From NCBI GenBank assembly GCA_029269725.1, contig JARJHS010000007.1:299393-363392 (forward strand): DNA of 64,000 nt, read 5' to 3'. Positions 8,514-19,600 of this stretch are shown here, piece after piece. The notes beneath the pieces are model-generated. The model was not told the DNA's origin. It did no database searches and was given only the letters and a program-made list of their open reading frames with translations. Position 1 is the first letter of the stretch. The number at the start of each line of letters is the position of its first letter. The position numbers were made by a program, and so were the translations under genes. This stretch comes from Pollutibacter soli. GTDB taxonomy: Bacteria; Bacteroidota; Bacteroidia; Chitinophagales; Chitinophagaceae.

Positions 8514-10823
8514 ATGACCATCCGGGAGTTTTCATTTGGTTTTTATTATTCTTTCCCTGTTCAGCTCTTTTTGCTGCACCTGAGGAAATACCAGGTACTG
8601 CTGCTATTCTGGTTTATTCTCTTTACTGCAGTCAGTGGTCAATTCCTGAAAACTTTTGGAGCAGATTCACTTTTCCTCGGTCCGGAATACCTTGGCAATG
8701 TAAATGCGTTGAGTATGGTAATGGTGGGCATAGGGCTTGGCATTTTTATCATGAGCTGGAATATCACCACCTTCATTCTGCATAGCCGCCATTTTAAATT
8801 TCTCGCGACTACAACGAAACCTTTCCTGAAGTACTTTATCAACAATTCAGTTATCCCGCTCATTTTTATTTTCTACTATTCCTATATGCTGGTGCAGTAT
8901 TACAGTACCAGGGAGCTTCTCGGAACAACAGAGATATTTTTTCTCCTCTCCGGTTTTTTTTCCGGTCTAATTGTGATGATACTGATATCACTCATCTATT
9001 TCTTCGGGGCGGAGAAGACAATGCTTCGAAAAATGGAACCTGTGATCTCAGCTCCTCACCTTTATACAGGGCAATACGGACTGGGAGGGAAACACCATCA
9101 TGAAAAAGGGCTGATCCATGTTGAATGGTTTTTCAATACAAGATTTAAGCTGAAAAAACCACGTGAAATCGCACACTATAGCCAGGAGTTCATAAAAACA
9201 ATTTTCAAAAGACATCATTTTTCGGCAGTCATATCTATCATTCTCGCATTCCTGTTACTGGCTACGCTGGGATTATTCCAGGATAGCCCGGCGTTTAAAA
9301 TTCCGGCAGCGAGTGCTATACTTCTGCTTTTTTCAATTTTAATTGCAGCATCGGGTGCATTGGTATATTGGTTAAAAAGCTGGTCATTTCTTGCGCTGAT
9401 ACTGGCGATCCTCATATTCAATTTCATGTTGCATATGGATTGGGTTGATCCGCGAAACAAAGCTTACGGACTCAACTATTCCAATATCGAAGACAGACCC
9501 GTTTATTCGCGTTCCTCGATTCTGAATCTTTGTACGGTTGAAAAGATGGAAAAGGATCGCGAAAGTATGATAGCTGTTCTTAATGAGTGGAAAAAGAAAC
9601 AATCCGAAGAAAAACCGGTCATGTTTATGATCTGTGTCAGCGGCGGCGGCACGCGATCTGCAAATTTCACGGTTAATGTATTACAGAAAATTGACAGCCT
9701 GATGAATGGGCAGCTCATGCACAAAACATTCATGATCACAGGAGCTTCAGGTGGCATGTTGGGAGCGACTTATTACCGTGAGTTGTACAGGATGCGACAG
9801 ATGGGCAGGGCAATCAAACTGACTGAGAGCCGTCATGTGGACGCTGTGTCAAGAGATCTGCTGAATCCTTTGTTTTCGTCTATGGTTACCCGTGATATAT
9901 TTGCGCCCGCGCAGAAATTTTCACTCGGCGACCAGCAGTACATAAAAGATCGTGCATATGCTTTTGAACAACAGTTGAATGAAAATACGTTTGGTGTACT
10001 CGATCATCAGCTGAAAGATTATAAAAATGATGAGTCCAATGCACGTATTCCCCTGATTTTTTTCAACGCTACCAATTCGGCGGATGGAAGAAAAATGGTG
10101 ATATCCACTCAGCCGGTAAGTTTTATGATGCGAAACTGGCCCGATAGTGCCAGCGGTATACTTGGTGAGCCTGATGCTGTCGACTTCTGTAGTTTCTTTT
10201 CAAAACAGGATCCGCAGAACCTTCGGATGTTATCAGCAATGCGTATCAATGCAACATTTCCTTATGTATTGCCTAATGTTTGGTTGCCTTCACAACCTGT
10301 TGTTGACGTGATGGATGCCGGTATTCGTGATAATTATGGTCAGGAAACTATGATACGCTTTCTCCAGGTTTTTAACGACTGGCTGAAAGAAAATACCTCG
10401 GAGGTAGTGATGATCCAGATCCGGGACAGAAAACTTGGCGACTGGGAGGATCATTCCAGGAGCACAGGCTTTACAGATCTGATCACAAAACCGATGACTG
10501 TGATCCAGCTCAATTGGATGAAATTGCAGGATTATTACCAGGAAGAACTGGTGAGTCTGGGAAACGAGGGATTTCAATTTCCATTTGAAAAACTCAATTT
10601 CTCTTATATACCAGCAAAAAACGCCAAGGCAGCGGCGTTGAACTTTCACCTTACTACGAAGGAGAAAATTGATCTCGGCCTTGCTTTGTATTCGACTTCA
10701 AACCGACAAAGCTTTGCAGACGTCAACCGGATATACACGCATTCACTTTATGATAGTACCGGTGCGATACGCAGGCGAGGCGTTGAAGCTGGTCATGAAA
10801 TTATTCAGCAGAAGGCTGAATAA
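8514..10823 (+). CDS. Membrane-anchored patatin-like phospholipase
   Basis: 769 residues. The first 310 carry about six hydrophobic segments (around 26-43, 65-90, 112-131, 140-164, 236-253, 264-308). The cytosolic-type catalytic part begins near 370: SGGGTRS (residues 376-382) is the oxyanion loop, GASGG (410-414, Ser412) the nucleophile elbow, and DAGIRDNYG (Asp601) the second half of the Ser-Asp dyad. Patatins hydrolyse acyl esters of membrane lipids. The long membrane region is unusual, as most bacterial patatins are soluble or fused to a barrel. It overlaps the convergent lipid-kinase gene by 23 bp. Confidence 0.85.
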   Translation: MTIREFSFGFYYSFPVQLFLLHLRKYQVLLLFWFILFTAVSGQFLKTFGADSLFLGPEYLGNVNALSMVMVGIGLGIFIMSWNITTFILHSRHFKFLATTTKPFLKYFINNSVIPLIFIFYYSYMLVQYYSTRELLGTTEIFFLLSGFFSGLIVMILISLIYFFGAEKTMLRKMEPVISAPHLYTGQYGLGGKHHHEKGLIHVEWFFNTRFKLKKPREIAHYSQEFIKTIFKRHHFSAVISIILAFLLLATLGLFQDSPAFKIPAASAILLLFSILIAASGALVYWLKSWSFLALILAILIFNFMLHMDWVDPRNKAYGLNYSNIEDRPVYSRSSILNLCTVEKMEKDRESMIAVLNEWKKKQSEEKPVMFMICVSGGGTRSANFTVNVLQKIDSLMNGQLMHKTFMITGASGGMLGATYYRELYRMRQMGRAIKLTESRHVDAVSRDLLNPLFSSMVTRDIFAPAQKFSLGDQQYIKDRAYAFEQQLNENTFGVLDHQLKDYKNDESNARIPLIFFNATNSADGRKMVISTQPVSFMMRNWPDSASGILGEPDAVDFCSFFSKQDPQNLRMLSAMRINATFPYVLPNVWLPSQPVVDVMDAGIRDNYGQETMIRFLQVFNDWLKENTSEVVMIQIRDRKLGDWEDHSRSTGFTDLITKPMTVIQLNWMKLQDYYQEELVSLGNEGFQFPFEKLNFSYIPAKNAKAAALNFHLTTKEKIDLGLALYSTSNRQSFADVNRIYTHSLYDSTGAIRRRGVEAGHEIIQQKAE

Positions 10824-11703
10824 GCAGAAATGCATTTGGGATTACACCGATATCAAAAGATGATGAAGTTTCCGCAGGATCTCCGTCAATATGAAAGGGC
10901 GCATTATAGGGATTCTCAATTCTAAATCGATCTGTCTGAAAATATAAGATGCAATTCTTTTTAAAAATATCTTCCCGGATATCTCCAAAGCGGATTTGCT
11001 GAATTACTGAAATCAGTAGCTGAAGCTTATTCATTTTTTGAACTACAACAACATCCATTAATCCATCATTTAGTTTTGCCTGTGGAGCAATAGTAAACTG
11101 ATTCCCAAACTGGTTGCTGTTGGCAATGCTGATGAAGTAGGCTTCCGTATGATTGACATGCCCGCCCATGTGAATTCGAAATGGGTAACAACGGGCATTG
11201 AAGAAGTTTTTAATTCCGATTTTAAGATAGGTCTGTAAACCACGCGTAGGGCTACGCGAAAATTCATGGGCAACTTTAGCGTCAAACCCAATTCCGCTCA
11301 GCATACAGGAGAAATGTCCGTTTATGGTAAAAGCATCGATTGGCCGGGCTGTGCCTTCATAAACTATGTCCAGTGCTTTTTTCGTATCAACAGGGATTTT
11401 TGCTGATAATGCGAGGCCATTTCCGCTACCTGTGGGTACTAACCCGAATCTTACACCTGTATGCCTCAACGCTGCAACAACATTTCTTACTGTGCCATCA
11501 CCACCAATAATTACAACATCGGAATATTTTCCGTTCCTGATTTCTTCTTCAAGTTCAGGGTACTTTCCTGCAGCATTAGTCGATGAAAATTCAAAAGGAA
11601 TATTTCTGGCTTTTGCAGAAGACTCAACAAATTCCCGCAATCGCCTTTTTTTTCGGATACCTGCGGAAGGATTCATTAAAAAAGCAATACGACGATTGGA
11701 CAT
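10801..11703 (-). CDS. Lipid kinase of the diacylglycerol kinase (YegS/BmrU) family
   Basis: 300 residues, the usual size. NPSAG near the N-terminus and GGDGT (residues 67-71) form the nucleotide-binding site, followed by PTGSGNGLA, a family hallmark. It probably phosphorylates a diacylglycerol- or sphingoid-type lipid using ATP at the inner face of the membrane; the substrate is not resolved. Its 3' end overlaps the patatin gene tail to tail, so two lipid-active enzymes are juxtaposed, though on opposite strands. Confidence 0.9.
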   Translation of the reverse strand: MSNRRIAFLMNPSAGIRKKRRLREFVESSAKARNIPFEFSSTNAAGKYPELEEEIRNGKYSDVVIIGGDGTVRNVVAALRHTGVRFGLVPTGSGNGLALSAKIPVDTKKALDIVYEGTARPIDAFTINGHFSCMLSGIGFDAKVAHEFSRSPTRGLQTYLKIGIKNFFNARCYPFRIHMGGHVNHTEAYFISIANSNQFGNQFTIAPQAKLNDGLMDVVVVQKMNKLQLLISVIQQIRFGDIREDIFKKNCILYFQTDRFRIENPYNAPFHIDGDPAETSSSFDIGVIPNAFLLIQPSAE

Positions 11704-11720
11704 ATGGCAAAGCTAGGAGG

Positions 11721-11772
11721 TTAAACGTAAAACGTAGAACGTAGAATGTAAAACGTAGAACGTAAAACGTAA
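11721..11772. repeat. AACGT-unit array, copy 3
   Basis: About seven near-perfect 7-8 bp units (AACGTA with a variable spacer base), just upstream of the lipid kinase start. It is oriented opposite to the array at 11868. Confidence 0.75.
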
Positions 11773-11867
11773 GCTCTTGCATTTTTGGGCAGGCTTTAGA
11801 ATTGGTAAAAGAAGGCTCGACGTAAAGTGAAAATCTGAAACCTGGAAAAGCTCAACATAATCTTAGG

Positions 11868-11900
11868 CTAACGTTCAACGTTTAACGTTACACGTTCAAC
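11868..11900. repeat. AACGT-unit array, copy 4 (inverted relative to copy 3)
   Basis: Units read as AACGTTC/AACGTTT; the array lies 11 bp from the end of fabH. Copies 3 and 4 bracket about 95 bp with no gene. Confidence 0.7.
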
Positions 11901-11910
11901 CTTATATGTT

Positions 11911-12960
11911 CTACCATTTTAACAAGGCGCTGGCCCATGTAAAACCACTTCCAAATGCAGCAAGACAAACAAGATCGCCTTTGTCTATTTTGCCTGCTTC
12001 CCATGCTTCACATAAAGCAATGGGTACAGATGCCGCAGTTGTATTTCCATATCGCTGAATATTATTATAAACCTGGTCGTCCCTGAGTTTCAACTCGTGT
12101 TGTACAAACTGGGAGATACGAAGGTTTGCCTGGTGAGGGATCAGTACTTTTATGTCAGAAGGAGAATAGCCGTTTTTATCCAACGCTTCCCTGACTACCT
12201 CCGGAAATTTAACTGCAGCCTTTTTGAAAACTGCAGGACCGTCCATGAATGGATATAACTGTGCCTTATCCACCATCTCTCGACTCATAAACATTTCTCC
12301 GATCTCGGCTTCTTCAAAATCAGCAAGCTTTCTATCAATCCAGTGATTGGCATGGGTGCCTGGATTATACATGGCAAGAATTTCAGCGCTTTCGCCGTCG
12401 CTATGGAGATGCGTACTGAGAATGCCACGCTCTTTATCATCTGAAGCCTGCAAGACCACAGCACCGGCGCCATCACCAAAAATCACACTCACATTTCTTC
12501 CGCGCGTACTAAAATCCAGACCAAAAGAATGTTTTTCACTTCCAATGACTAGAATGTTTTTGTACATGCCGGTCTTGATAAACTGATCGGCAACACTCAA
12601 TGCATAAACAAAACCACTGCATTGATTTCTGACATCAAGTGCGCCAATTTCTTTCATCTTCAATGCACGTTGTACCAGTACGCCACAGCCGGGGAAATAA
12701 TAATCCGGGCTTAGTGTTGCAAAAACAATAAAGTCTATGTCATCGGTGGTGAGTCCTGCTCTTTCAATAGCAATTTTTGCGGCTTCAACGCCCATTGTAG
12801 TGGTTGTTTCTCCTGTGCGATCTGCAAAACGACGTTCCTGTATACCTGTCCTCTCTACAATCCATTCATTACTGGTGTCCATGTATTTGATGAGATCACT
12901 GTTGGATACTACATTTTCGGGAACATACTTACCAATACCGGCAATAATGGATTGCTTCAT
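11911..12960 (-). CDS. fabH: 3-oxoacyl-[ACP] synthase III (FabH-type)
   Basis: 349 residues. The catalytic triad is intact: Cys114 (RNQCSGF), His276 (IPHQANLR) and Asn306 (GNTTAAS). FabH condenses an acyl-CoA primer with malonyl-ACP to start fatty-acid synthesis, and in Bacteroidota often takes branched primers. It is about 30 residues longer than the E. coli enzyme because of an extra stretch around residues 190-240, which is common in this phylum's paralogues. It stands alone rather than in a plsX-fabH operon, so it may be a second copy rather than the housekeeping one. Confidence 0.9.
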   Translation of the reverse strand: MKQSIIAGIGKYVPENVVSNSDLIKYMDTSNEWIVERTGIQERRFADRTGETTTTMGVEAAKIAIERAGLTTDDIDFIVFATLSPDYYFPGCGVLVQRALKMKEIGALDVRNQCSGFVYALSVADQFIKTGMYKNILVIGSEKHSFGLDFSTRGRNVSVIFGDGAGAVVLQASDDKERGILSTHLHSDGESAEILAMYNPGTHANHWIDRKLADFEEAEIGEMFMSREMVDKAQLYPFMDGPAVFKKAAVKFPEVVREALDKNGYSPSDIKVLIPHQANLRISQFVQHELKLRDDQVYNNIQRYGNTTAASVPIALCEAWEAGKIDKGDLVCLAAFGSGFTWASALLKW

Positions 12961-13044
12961 ATGAAAAGCAGAGTTGATTTTGGATCAAAATACGAAAGTC
13001 TGAAAAATGCGCCTAAATTGAAACTGTTTCAAAACGAACTAAAA

Positions 13045-14046
13045 TCATTCCGCCTGTTTCATGTGAAGAACCTGGTCGGCAAATTTGTATAGTTCCTGGT
13101 TGACCAGCTCTACATCTTTTGATTTCAGTGGGGAGGCAATGACATGATCACCGGCATTGGGAATAGCCAGCGCTCTTTTCTGATCCGCCGGGGTGGAAAC
13201 TTCTTTAAACATTTTCAACATGGCGCCTACCTGAACAACATCATCCTGGTGCTCATCATCTTTGAAATAGTAAAGCATCAGTAAAGGTTGTTTTACTTTT
13301 TCAAATGTTTCTTTTGTCATTGCAGTTTCAAGCATTTCCTGCAGTGCAACCGCACCCTCCAACCGGTATTTCCAATACCAGTACTGTTTATAAATATCCC
13401 TGGTGTCAGAAGAAAAGTTATAGTCACCGTTTTTTACAAGTCGTGCAATCTGCAACCCCCAGGGATTATTCAGAATAAAAGCGTTCTGATCATTGATGGC
13501 GATATTGGGAGAAAAAAGAATTAAAGCAAATATATCATCAGGATAAGTAGCAGCGAGCTGTAAAGCATTTGATGCGCCTGTCGACGTACCCATCAGTATT
13601 ACTTTTTTCCCGATTTTTTTGCCAATCTGCAAAGCTTCTTTCGCACTTTCCCAATACTTATCTACGGTTAAAGTCATCAATGGTTCCGTAGTATCAAGTC
13701 CGTGATCGGCCAATCTGCTCAGGTATAAATTGCATCCAAATGTTTTTGCGAAATCCTTATGCGTCGGAGATCCTTCCATTTGCGAAGCGGAGAACCCATG
13801 CAGGTATACAACTGAATATTCGGTTGGCTGTTTGTGTGCGGTGTCAAACCATAATATTCTCGCTTCATTATCCGGTTTGATTTTATGCGCAGATTCTTCG
13901 GCACGTACAAAATTTTCAAGCTCCATTGCACTATCAGGTACCGATGGTAATGAATTTGAATACTGCGGCTTTCCGGGACTGGGACCAAGAAAGTAAACCA
14001 GAAAAAGTGCAGCAATGACGATTAGAAAAATCCGCAATCCTTTCAT
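13045..14046 (-). CDS. Alpha/beta hydrolase with N-terminal membrane anchor
   Basis: 333 residues. Residues 5-21 form a hydrophobic signal anchor, so the enzyme is likely periplasmic and tethered. YLHGFSAS (81-88) gives the oxyanion loop, and GTSTG (153-157, Ser155) is the nucleophile elbow. A late aspartate (FKDDEHQDD) and histidine (NAGDHVIAS) complete a plausible triad. The sequence resembles lysophospholipase/carboxylesterase-like members, but the substrate is unknown. Divergent from the DUF2905 gene. Confidence 0.82.
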   Translation of the reverse strand: MKGLRIFLIVIAALFLVYFLGPSPGKPQYSNSLPSVPDSAMELENFVRAEESAHKIKPDNEARILWFDTAHKQPTEYSVVYLHGFSASQMEGSPTHKDFAKTFGCNLYLSRLADHGLDTTEPLMTLTVDKYWESAKEALQIGKKIGKKVILMGTSTGASNALQLAATYPDDIFALILFSPNIAINDQNAFILNNPWGLQIARLVKNGDYNFSSDTRDIYKQYWYWKYRLEGAVALQEMLETAMTKETFEKVKQPLLMLYYFKDDEHQDDVVQVGAMLKMFKEVSTPADQKRALAIPNAGDHVIASPLKSKDVELVNQELYKFADQVLHMKQAE

Positions 14047-14102
14047 ATGGATAAATTTACCTTATTAAAAATAATCGGAATTTTAGAAGCTGTTAAAATG
14101 AA

Positions 14103-14327
14103 ATGTTTCCAGTAAAAGCCAAATCGTTAATTATTGCAGGAATCGTCCTGATTCTGATAGGATTGATCTGGCATTTTTTTGGTAACAAACTGAGCTGGCT
14201 GGGTCGGCTTCCGGGAGATTTTCGGATTGAAAAAGAGAATTTCAGTTTCTATTTTCCGTTTACAACTATGATATTATTGAGTATTTTTATTTCACTTCTG
14301 CTTTTTGTAATTAAGAAGTTTTTGTGA
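14103..14327 (+). CDS. DUF2905 small membrane protein
   Basis: 74 residues with two membrane spans (about 8-24 and 51-70) joined by a loop WLGRLPGDFRIEKENFSFYFP that carries the conserved GRLPGD pattern of DUF2905. Function is unknown. It sits directly upstream of the typA promoter, on the same strand. Confidence 0.8.
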   Translation: MFPVKAKSLIIAGIVLILIGLIWHFFGNKLSWLGRLPGDFRIEKENFSFYFPFTTMILLSIFISLLLFVIKKFL

Positions 14328-14352
14328 AATCACTGCCTGCCATCTTCTGACA

Positions 14353-14384
14353 TTTGTCTCCCCGGCAAGATTACTGTAATTTTG
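14353..14384 (+). promoter_or_regulatory. Promoter of typA
   Basis: TTTG at 14353-14356, 20-bp spacer, TAATTTTG at 14377-14384: an essentially perfect Bacteroidota promoter. The predicted leader is about 45 nt. Confidence 0.7.
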
Positions 14385-14433
14385 CAGCCTGAAAAAAAGG
14401 GCAGGATAAAACCGGGCCTTAATTATTACGAAT

Positions 14434-16245
14434 ATGGAAATCAGAAATATAGCGATCATCGCACACGTTGACCATGGAAAAACCACCCTGGTAGATAAGA
14501 TCCTGCATGCGACAAAAGTATTCAGGGAGAACCAGGAAACCGGTGAATTGATCATGGATTCCAACGATCTGGAAAGGGAAAGAGGCATCACCATCTTCAG
14601 CAAGAATGCTTCGGTAACTTATAAAGATGTAAAAATCAATGTAATAGATACGCCGGGCCACGCCGACTTTGGTGGAGAAGTGGAAAGGGTATTGAAAATG
14701 GCTGATGGGGTAATCCTCCTGGTAGATGCTTTTGAAGGCCCGATGCCGCAAACCAGGTTTGTGCTTCAGAAAGCCCTCCAGCTGAATCTGCACCCGATTG
14801 TGGTAATTAACAAAGTTGATAAGCCGAACTGTCGCCCAGACGAGGTTCATGACGCTGTATTCGAACTCTTCTTCAACCTTGATGCAACAGAAGAACAACT
14901 GAATTTCCCCACATATTATGGATCTGGCAAAAATGGCTGGTTTAATGACAGCCTGACCCAGATCGAGGGTATTTCTCCGTTGCTGGATGGTATCCTCAAA
15001 TATGTTCCAGAACCAAGAGTATCTGAAGGCAGCCTGCAGATGCAGATTACTTCACTGGATTATTCGTCGTTTCTCGGAAGGATCGCAATCGGAAAAGTGC
15101 AAAGGAATACAATAAAAGAAAACCAGACCATCTCCCTTATGCAGGCCGATGGCAGTGTTAAGAAACAGAAAGTAAAAGAGCTCTATGTTTTTGAAGGAAT
15201 GGGCAAACGCAGGGTGCAGGAAGTAAATGCCGGTGACCTATGTGCTGTAGTTGGACTGGAGAATTTCAATATCGGTGATACTATTGCCGATCCTGAAAAT
15301 CCCGAAGCTTTGCCGATTATCAGCGTTGATGAGCCTACCATGAGTATGCTGTTTTCCATCAACAACTCACCATTTTTTGGAAAGGATGGAAAATTTGTAA
15401 CATCTCGCCACCTCCGCGACAGGTTGATGAAAGAAACAGAAAAAAATCTTGCACTGAAAGTGCAGGACACAGATAGCGCTGATAGTTTCCTGGTTTACGG
15501 ACGGGGCATACTTCACCTCGGAATACTTGTGGAAACTATGCGTAGGGAAGGATACGAGCTCACTGTGGGAAATCCGCAGGTATTGGTGAAGGAGATCGAT
15601 GGCAGAAAATATGAGCCTTATGAGATCCTCGTTGTGGACGTACCATCAGAATATAGTGGAAAGGTGATTGACCTGGTGACGCAGAAGAAAGGTGAAATGC
15701 AGGTAATGGAATCAAAAGGTGAAATGCAACACCTGGAATTTGAGATTCCTTCAAGAGGTTTGATCGGCCTGAGAAGTAATATGCTGACGAGCACTGCCGG
15801 CGAGGCGGTTATGGCTCACCGTTTCCTCGAATATAAACCATGGAAAGGTCCGATCCCTGGAAGAAATAACGGTGTGTTGTTGTCAAAAAACCTGGAAAAA
15901 ACGACGGGTTATTCCATCGATAAACTCCAGGACCGGGGCACATTCTTTGTTGATCCGGGAGAAGAAGTTTACACAGGTCAGATCGTTGCCGAGCACATTA
16001 AACCGGGTGACCTGGTAGTGAATGTAACTGAAGGTAAAAAGCTGACCAACCACCGCGCCAGTGGAAGTGATGATGCAACCCGCATTGCTCCAAAAACATT
16101 GATGACGTTGGAAGAGTGCATGGAGTATATCCAGCAGGATGAATGTATCGAGGTAACTCCCAAAAATATAAGGATGCGTAAAGTGGTGCTGGATGAAAAC
16201 GAAAGGAACAGAATAGCCAAGCAGATGAAGGCAGACGCCGTCTGA
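14434..16245 (+). CDS. typA: Ribosome-associated GTPase TypA/BipA
   Basis: 603 residues, the family's normal length. G1 AHVDHGKTT (residues 10-18), ERGIT switch [12 protein letters not shown] (G3) and NKVD (G4) are present; two beta-barrel/EF-G-like domains and the TypA-specific C-terminal domain ([19 protein letters not shown] region, here [15 protein letters not shown]) follow. TypA binds the ribosome and supports assembly and translation at low temperature or under stress. It has its own promoter and terminator. Confidence 0.97.
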   Translation: MEIRNIAIIAHVDHGKTTLVDKILHATKVFRENQETGELIMDSNDLERERGITIFSKNASVTYKDVKINVIDTPGHADFGGEVERVLKMADGVILLVDAFEGPMPQTRFVLQKALQLNLHPIVVINKVDKPNCRPDEVHDAVFELFFNLDATEEQLNFPTYYGSGKNGWFNDSLTQIEGISPLLDGILKYVPEPRVSEGSLQMQITSLDYSSFLGRIAIGKVQRNTIKENQTISLMQADGSVKKQKVKELYVFEGMGKRRVQEVNAGDLCAVVGLENFNIGDTIADPENPEALPIISVDEPTMSMLFSINNSPFFGKDGKFVTSRHLRDRLMKETEKNLALKVQDTDSADSFLVYGRGILHLGILVETMRREGYELTVGNPQVLVKEIDGRKYEPYEILVVDVPSEYSGKVIDLVTQKKGEMQVMESKGEMQHLEFEIPSRGLIGLRSNMLTSTAGEAVMAHRFLEYKPWKGPIPGRNNGVLLSKNLEKTTGYSIDKLQDRGTFFVDPGEEVYTGQIVAEHIKPGDLVVNVTEGKKLTNHRASGSDDATRIAPKTLMTLEECMEYIQQDECIEVTPKNIRMRKVVLDENERNRIAKQMKADAV

Positions 16246-16272
16246 TGCGGAAAATGTCAAATACGCGAAAAA

Positions 16273-16305
16273 ACAGCCGTTCACTCAATGAGCGGCTGTT
16301 TTTTT
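16273..16305 (+). terminator. Terminator of typA
   Basis: 11-bp stem ACAGCCGTTCA / TGAGCGGCTGT (one wobble pair), 5-nt loop, seven T residues. Confidence 0.9.
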
Positions 16306-16332
16306 ATGCGGAAATCTAATTTTGTGCTGTAA

Positions 16333-16554
16333 ATGAGTTCAGAAAAAACATACTATCTCAGGTTGGCTTTGCTCGTGCCAATCATGGCTTTATTCGGCTG
16401 CCAGGCTCCCATCAGATCGGATAAATTTCCGGACTGTAACCCGGTAAAAAACAGGAAGGCCTTTACATTGGATCTGCCGGAGCAACAAAAGAATTTTTTC
16501 TCTAAGCAATTGAATCTCCGGTTGTTTGTGTTCCATTTCACCGGGAACCAATGA
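16333..16554 (+). CDS. Possible small lipoprotein, unknown function
   Basis: 73 residues. A hydrophobic N-terminal segment ends in ALFGC at about residue 23, a usable lipobox. The rest (RSDKFPDCNPVKNRK onward) has no recognised domain. It lies between the typA terminator and the sensor-kinase gene. The overlapping minus-strand frame (16353-16568) looks less protein-like. Could be spurious. Confidence 0.4.
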   Translation: MSSEKTYYLRLALLVPIMALFGCQAPIRSDKFPDCNPVKNRKAFTLDLPEQQKNFFSKQLNLRLFVFHFTGNQ

Positions 16555-16610
16555 AATTGCTGAATCATTTTTTGATCAGGATCACAAGTATTATTAAGTA
16601 AATTGATGGA

Positions 16611-19600
16611 ATGCGGAAGCTAAAGTCGGTAGCTGTTATCATTTGTCTCATGCTGTGTTTGGTATGGACAAACCTTTGCTTTGCGCAGCCCGACCAGGAA
16701 TGGAAGCTTACCACGTATGGCGTAAGGGATGGAATCAGGACCGTTGTTGAAGCCATGGTGCAGGATTCCTGTGGATTCATCTGGCTGGCTACACATGACG
16801 GCCTGATGAAATACGATGGGCTTCATTTCACCACTTACAGAAATGATTCCCGCGACAGTTTTTCCATCGGCGGCAATTTCGTTTCCAAACTGATGATCGA
16901 TAGAAAAGGTTGCCTCTGGGCAGGGCTCTCAACAGGAGTAATTTCAAGGTATGAGCCTTCGACAAACCGGTTTTACAACTACAAAATTCCGGACAAATGG
17001 CAGAACCCCATACAGGAACAGGTCGCCATGCTGTTTGCGGATAATAACAACAATATCTGGGTCGGACTCTCGCGCAACGGTTTGTTCAGGACAACAGATG
17101 ATGGAATTTCATTTCGTCATTTTGATATTGTGCCGGATACGAGTAAGCTGTATGATGCGGAATCCATCCGGATTTATAACACTGCTTATGCCGGCTTACA
17201 GGATAATAAGGGTGTTACCTGGTTTGCTACTCATGACGGACTTTACTATTACAATGAAAAAGCAGAAATGATGCTGCCTGTCAGAAAAAAGGGCTTTACA
17301 ACTGCTGCTCTCCGGGATGATCTTTTTACTTCAATGTTGTTGGATAAAACGGGAACCCTATGGTTTGGCTCCTGGGCCGGCGGACTTTCATCTTATAATA
17401 CTAATTCTGGTGAATGGAAAAATTTCAGGTATCAGAAACTGAAATCACCAACGAAAAATATTATCACGAGCCTTACATTTTGCAGCGACGATTGTATATG
17501 GTTGACGAGTGCCGATGAAGGGTTTGGTTATTTTGATATTGCAGATGCTGAGTTCTCTATTTTCTTACGCGAAAAAGAATATTCCGCCTCGGAACTACCC
17601 AACCTGCAGGCTTACCAGGTGATGAGGGATAGGAATAATAATTTATGGATCAGTCATGCAAAAGGATTAACTAAAATTGAACAGCGACCACGTCTTTTCA
17701 ATTTCACCCATGTATCCGTTTCAAAAAGTGATAACCTTCAGTTTTACCAGATAAAGAAAGTATGGCGCGATAAGAAAAATCGGTTTGAGTTAATTGCGAC
17801 ATATTATGCGGACGGTCTGAAGGTAAAAGATCTTCGCACCGGAAAAACATCTTCTATTAAAATTCCTCTTCTTGCTTCAGAGGAGCAGCTTATGCTTGTA
17901 GAAGATATTCTTGAAGATCATCGAGGCAGGATATGGGTTCTTACACGTGATCATCTGCTTGAGTTTGACACAATAGTCAAAAAATTAAAGATCCATGCTG
18001 TTCAGCCACCAAAACAGGATAGATCAAATCAATATTATTCAATGCTGGAAGACCGTGATGGGAATTTGTGGATCGCGAGTTTTCTCAAAGGTGTTTTCGT
18101 GGTCAATCCTGATAAAGGGTATGTACAGCATTACTACTCATTGGCAGATAAGGATCATTTTCTCCCCTTCAACTATATCAATGCGATGATCCGGGACTCT
18201 AAAGACAGAATCTGGCTGGCAAGTCGCCGTGGCGGCATAAGGTATTTTGATCCGCAGAAAAAAACTCTGGTTACGGTTAACCTTCAGCGTGATGGCGACT
18301 ATTACAGCAACAAAGTGAGAACGGTAATTGAAGACAAACACGGTTATATATGGTTTGGGACTGAAAAAGGTTTTGTACAGACCGATCCGGGCAAGGATTT
18401 TAAAGTGGTAGCATCATATACGGCCATCGATGGTATTATCGGTGATATTGTTACGCATGCGGCATTGGATAGTGTCGGTAATATCTGGGCTACTACCGTT
18501 AGTTCAATAGCTATGATCGATCCCTTGAAAAAAACGGTGATCAATTATGGAGAGGAAGATGGATACCTGAACCGGCATAATGTGGCCCTCGATATTTCTA
18601 TGATGGAGAATGGCCAGATGATGATTCCAACAACAGCAGGTTATTTTTCCTTTGATCCGAATTATATGCGTTCGGGAAGAGGCGCTTCTCATGTACAGTT
18701 TACAGGGTTTCGTGTAAACGATAAACTCCGCAATATGTCACCTGGTGACACGCTGAAAGTTTTCCCGGGGGAGAATTTTTTCTCTATCGATTTTTCTGTT
18801 GTTGATTTTAACAACGCACCGAAAATTCAGTACAGTTACAAGCTCGATGGATTCAATGAAAACTGGATTAATGCAGGAAATCATGGATTTGCCAGCTATA
18901 CTAACCTGCCTGGTGGTTTTTATCGTTTCAGAGTAAAAGGAGGTGTTTCTCAGGTAGACGAAAATGCTCCGGAAACCCAGGTTGTGATACAGGTTATTGA
19001 TCCGGTAATCAAGAGACCGTGGTTCCTGGTGACGGTAGCGATATTGTTGCTGATTGCTTTCATCCTGCTCATCCGGAACAGGAATAAAAAGATCGACGAA
19101 CAAAGGGATCAGATCGAAGCAGAGAAGACGATCAACTATTTCGCGACAAGCATGAATGATAAAAAAACAGTCGAAGACATTTTGTGGGATGTAACGAAGA
19201 ATTGTATTGGTAAAATGAACTTCGAAGATTGTGTTATTTACCTGCTGGATGAGAAAGATAATACTCTTGTCCAGAAAGCTTCTTATGGTCCGAAAACGGA
19301 TGAACATAACCGGATCATTTCTCCATTAAGACTTCCGGTCGGCAAAGGTATTGTCGGCGCTGTTGCCACCTCGGGTAAACCTGAATTGATCAATGATACA
19401 ACAAAAGATCCACGTTACGTAGTGGATGACAAGCAACGTTTTTCTGAGATCACTGTACCGATCATTTCTGACGGGAAAGTGCTGGGCATTATAGATTGCG
19501 AACATTCAAAGAAAAACTTTTTCAACGGCCGTCATCTGATGATGCTAACCACTATTGCGTCTCTGTGTGCTAATAAAATCATCAGGGTCACTGCGGAAAC

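Noticed and set aside
8514..11703. Anti-phage (CBASS-type) patatin effector operon
   Set aside because: No nucleotidyltransferase, sensor or other defence gene is adjacent; the neighbour is a convergent lipid kinase.
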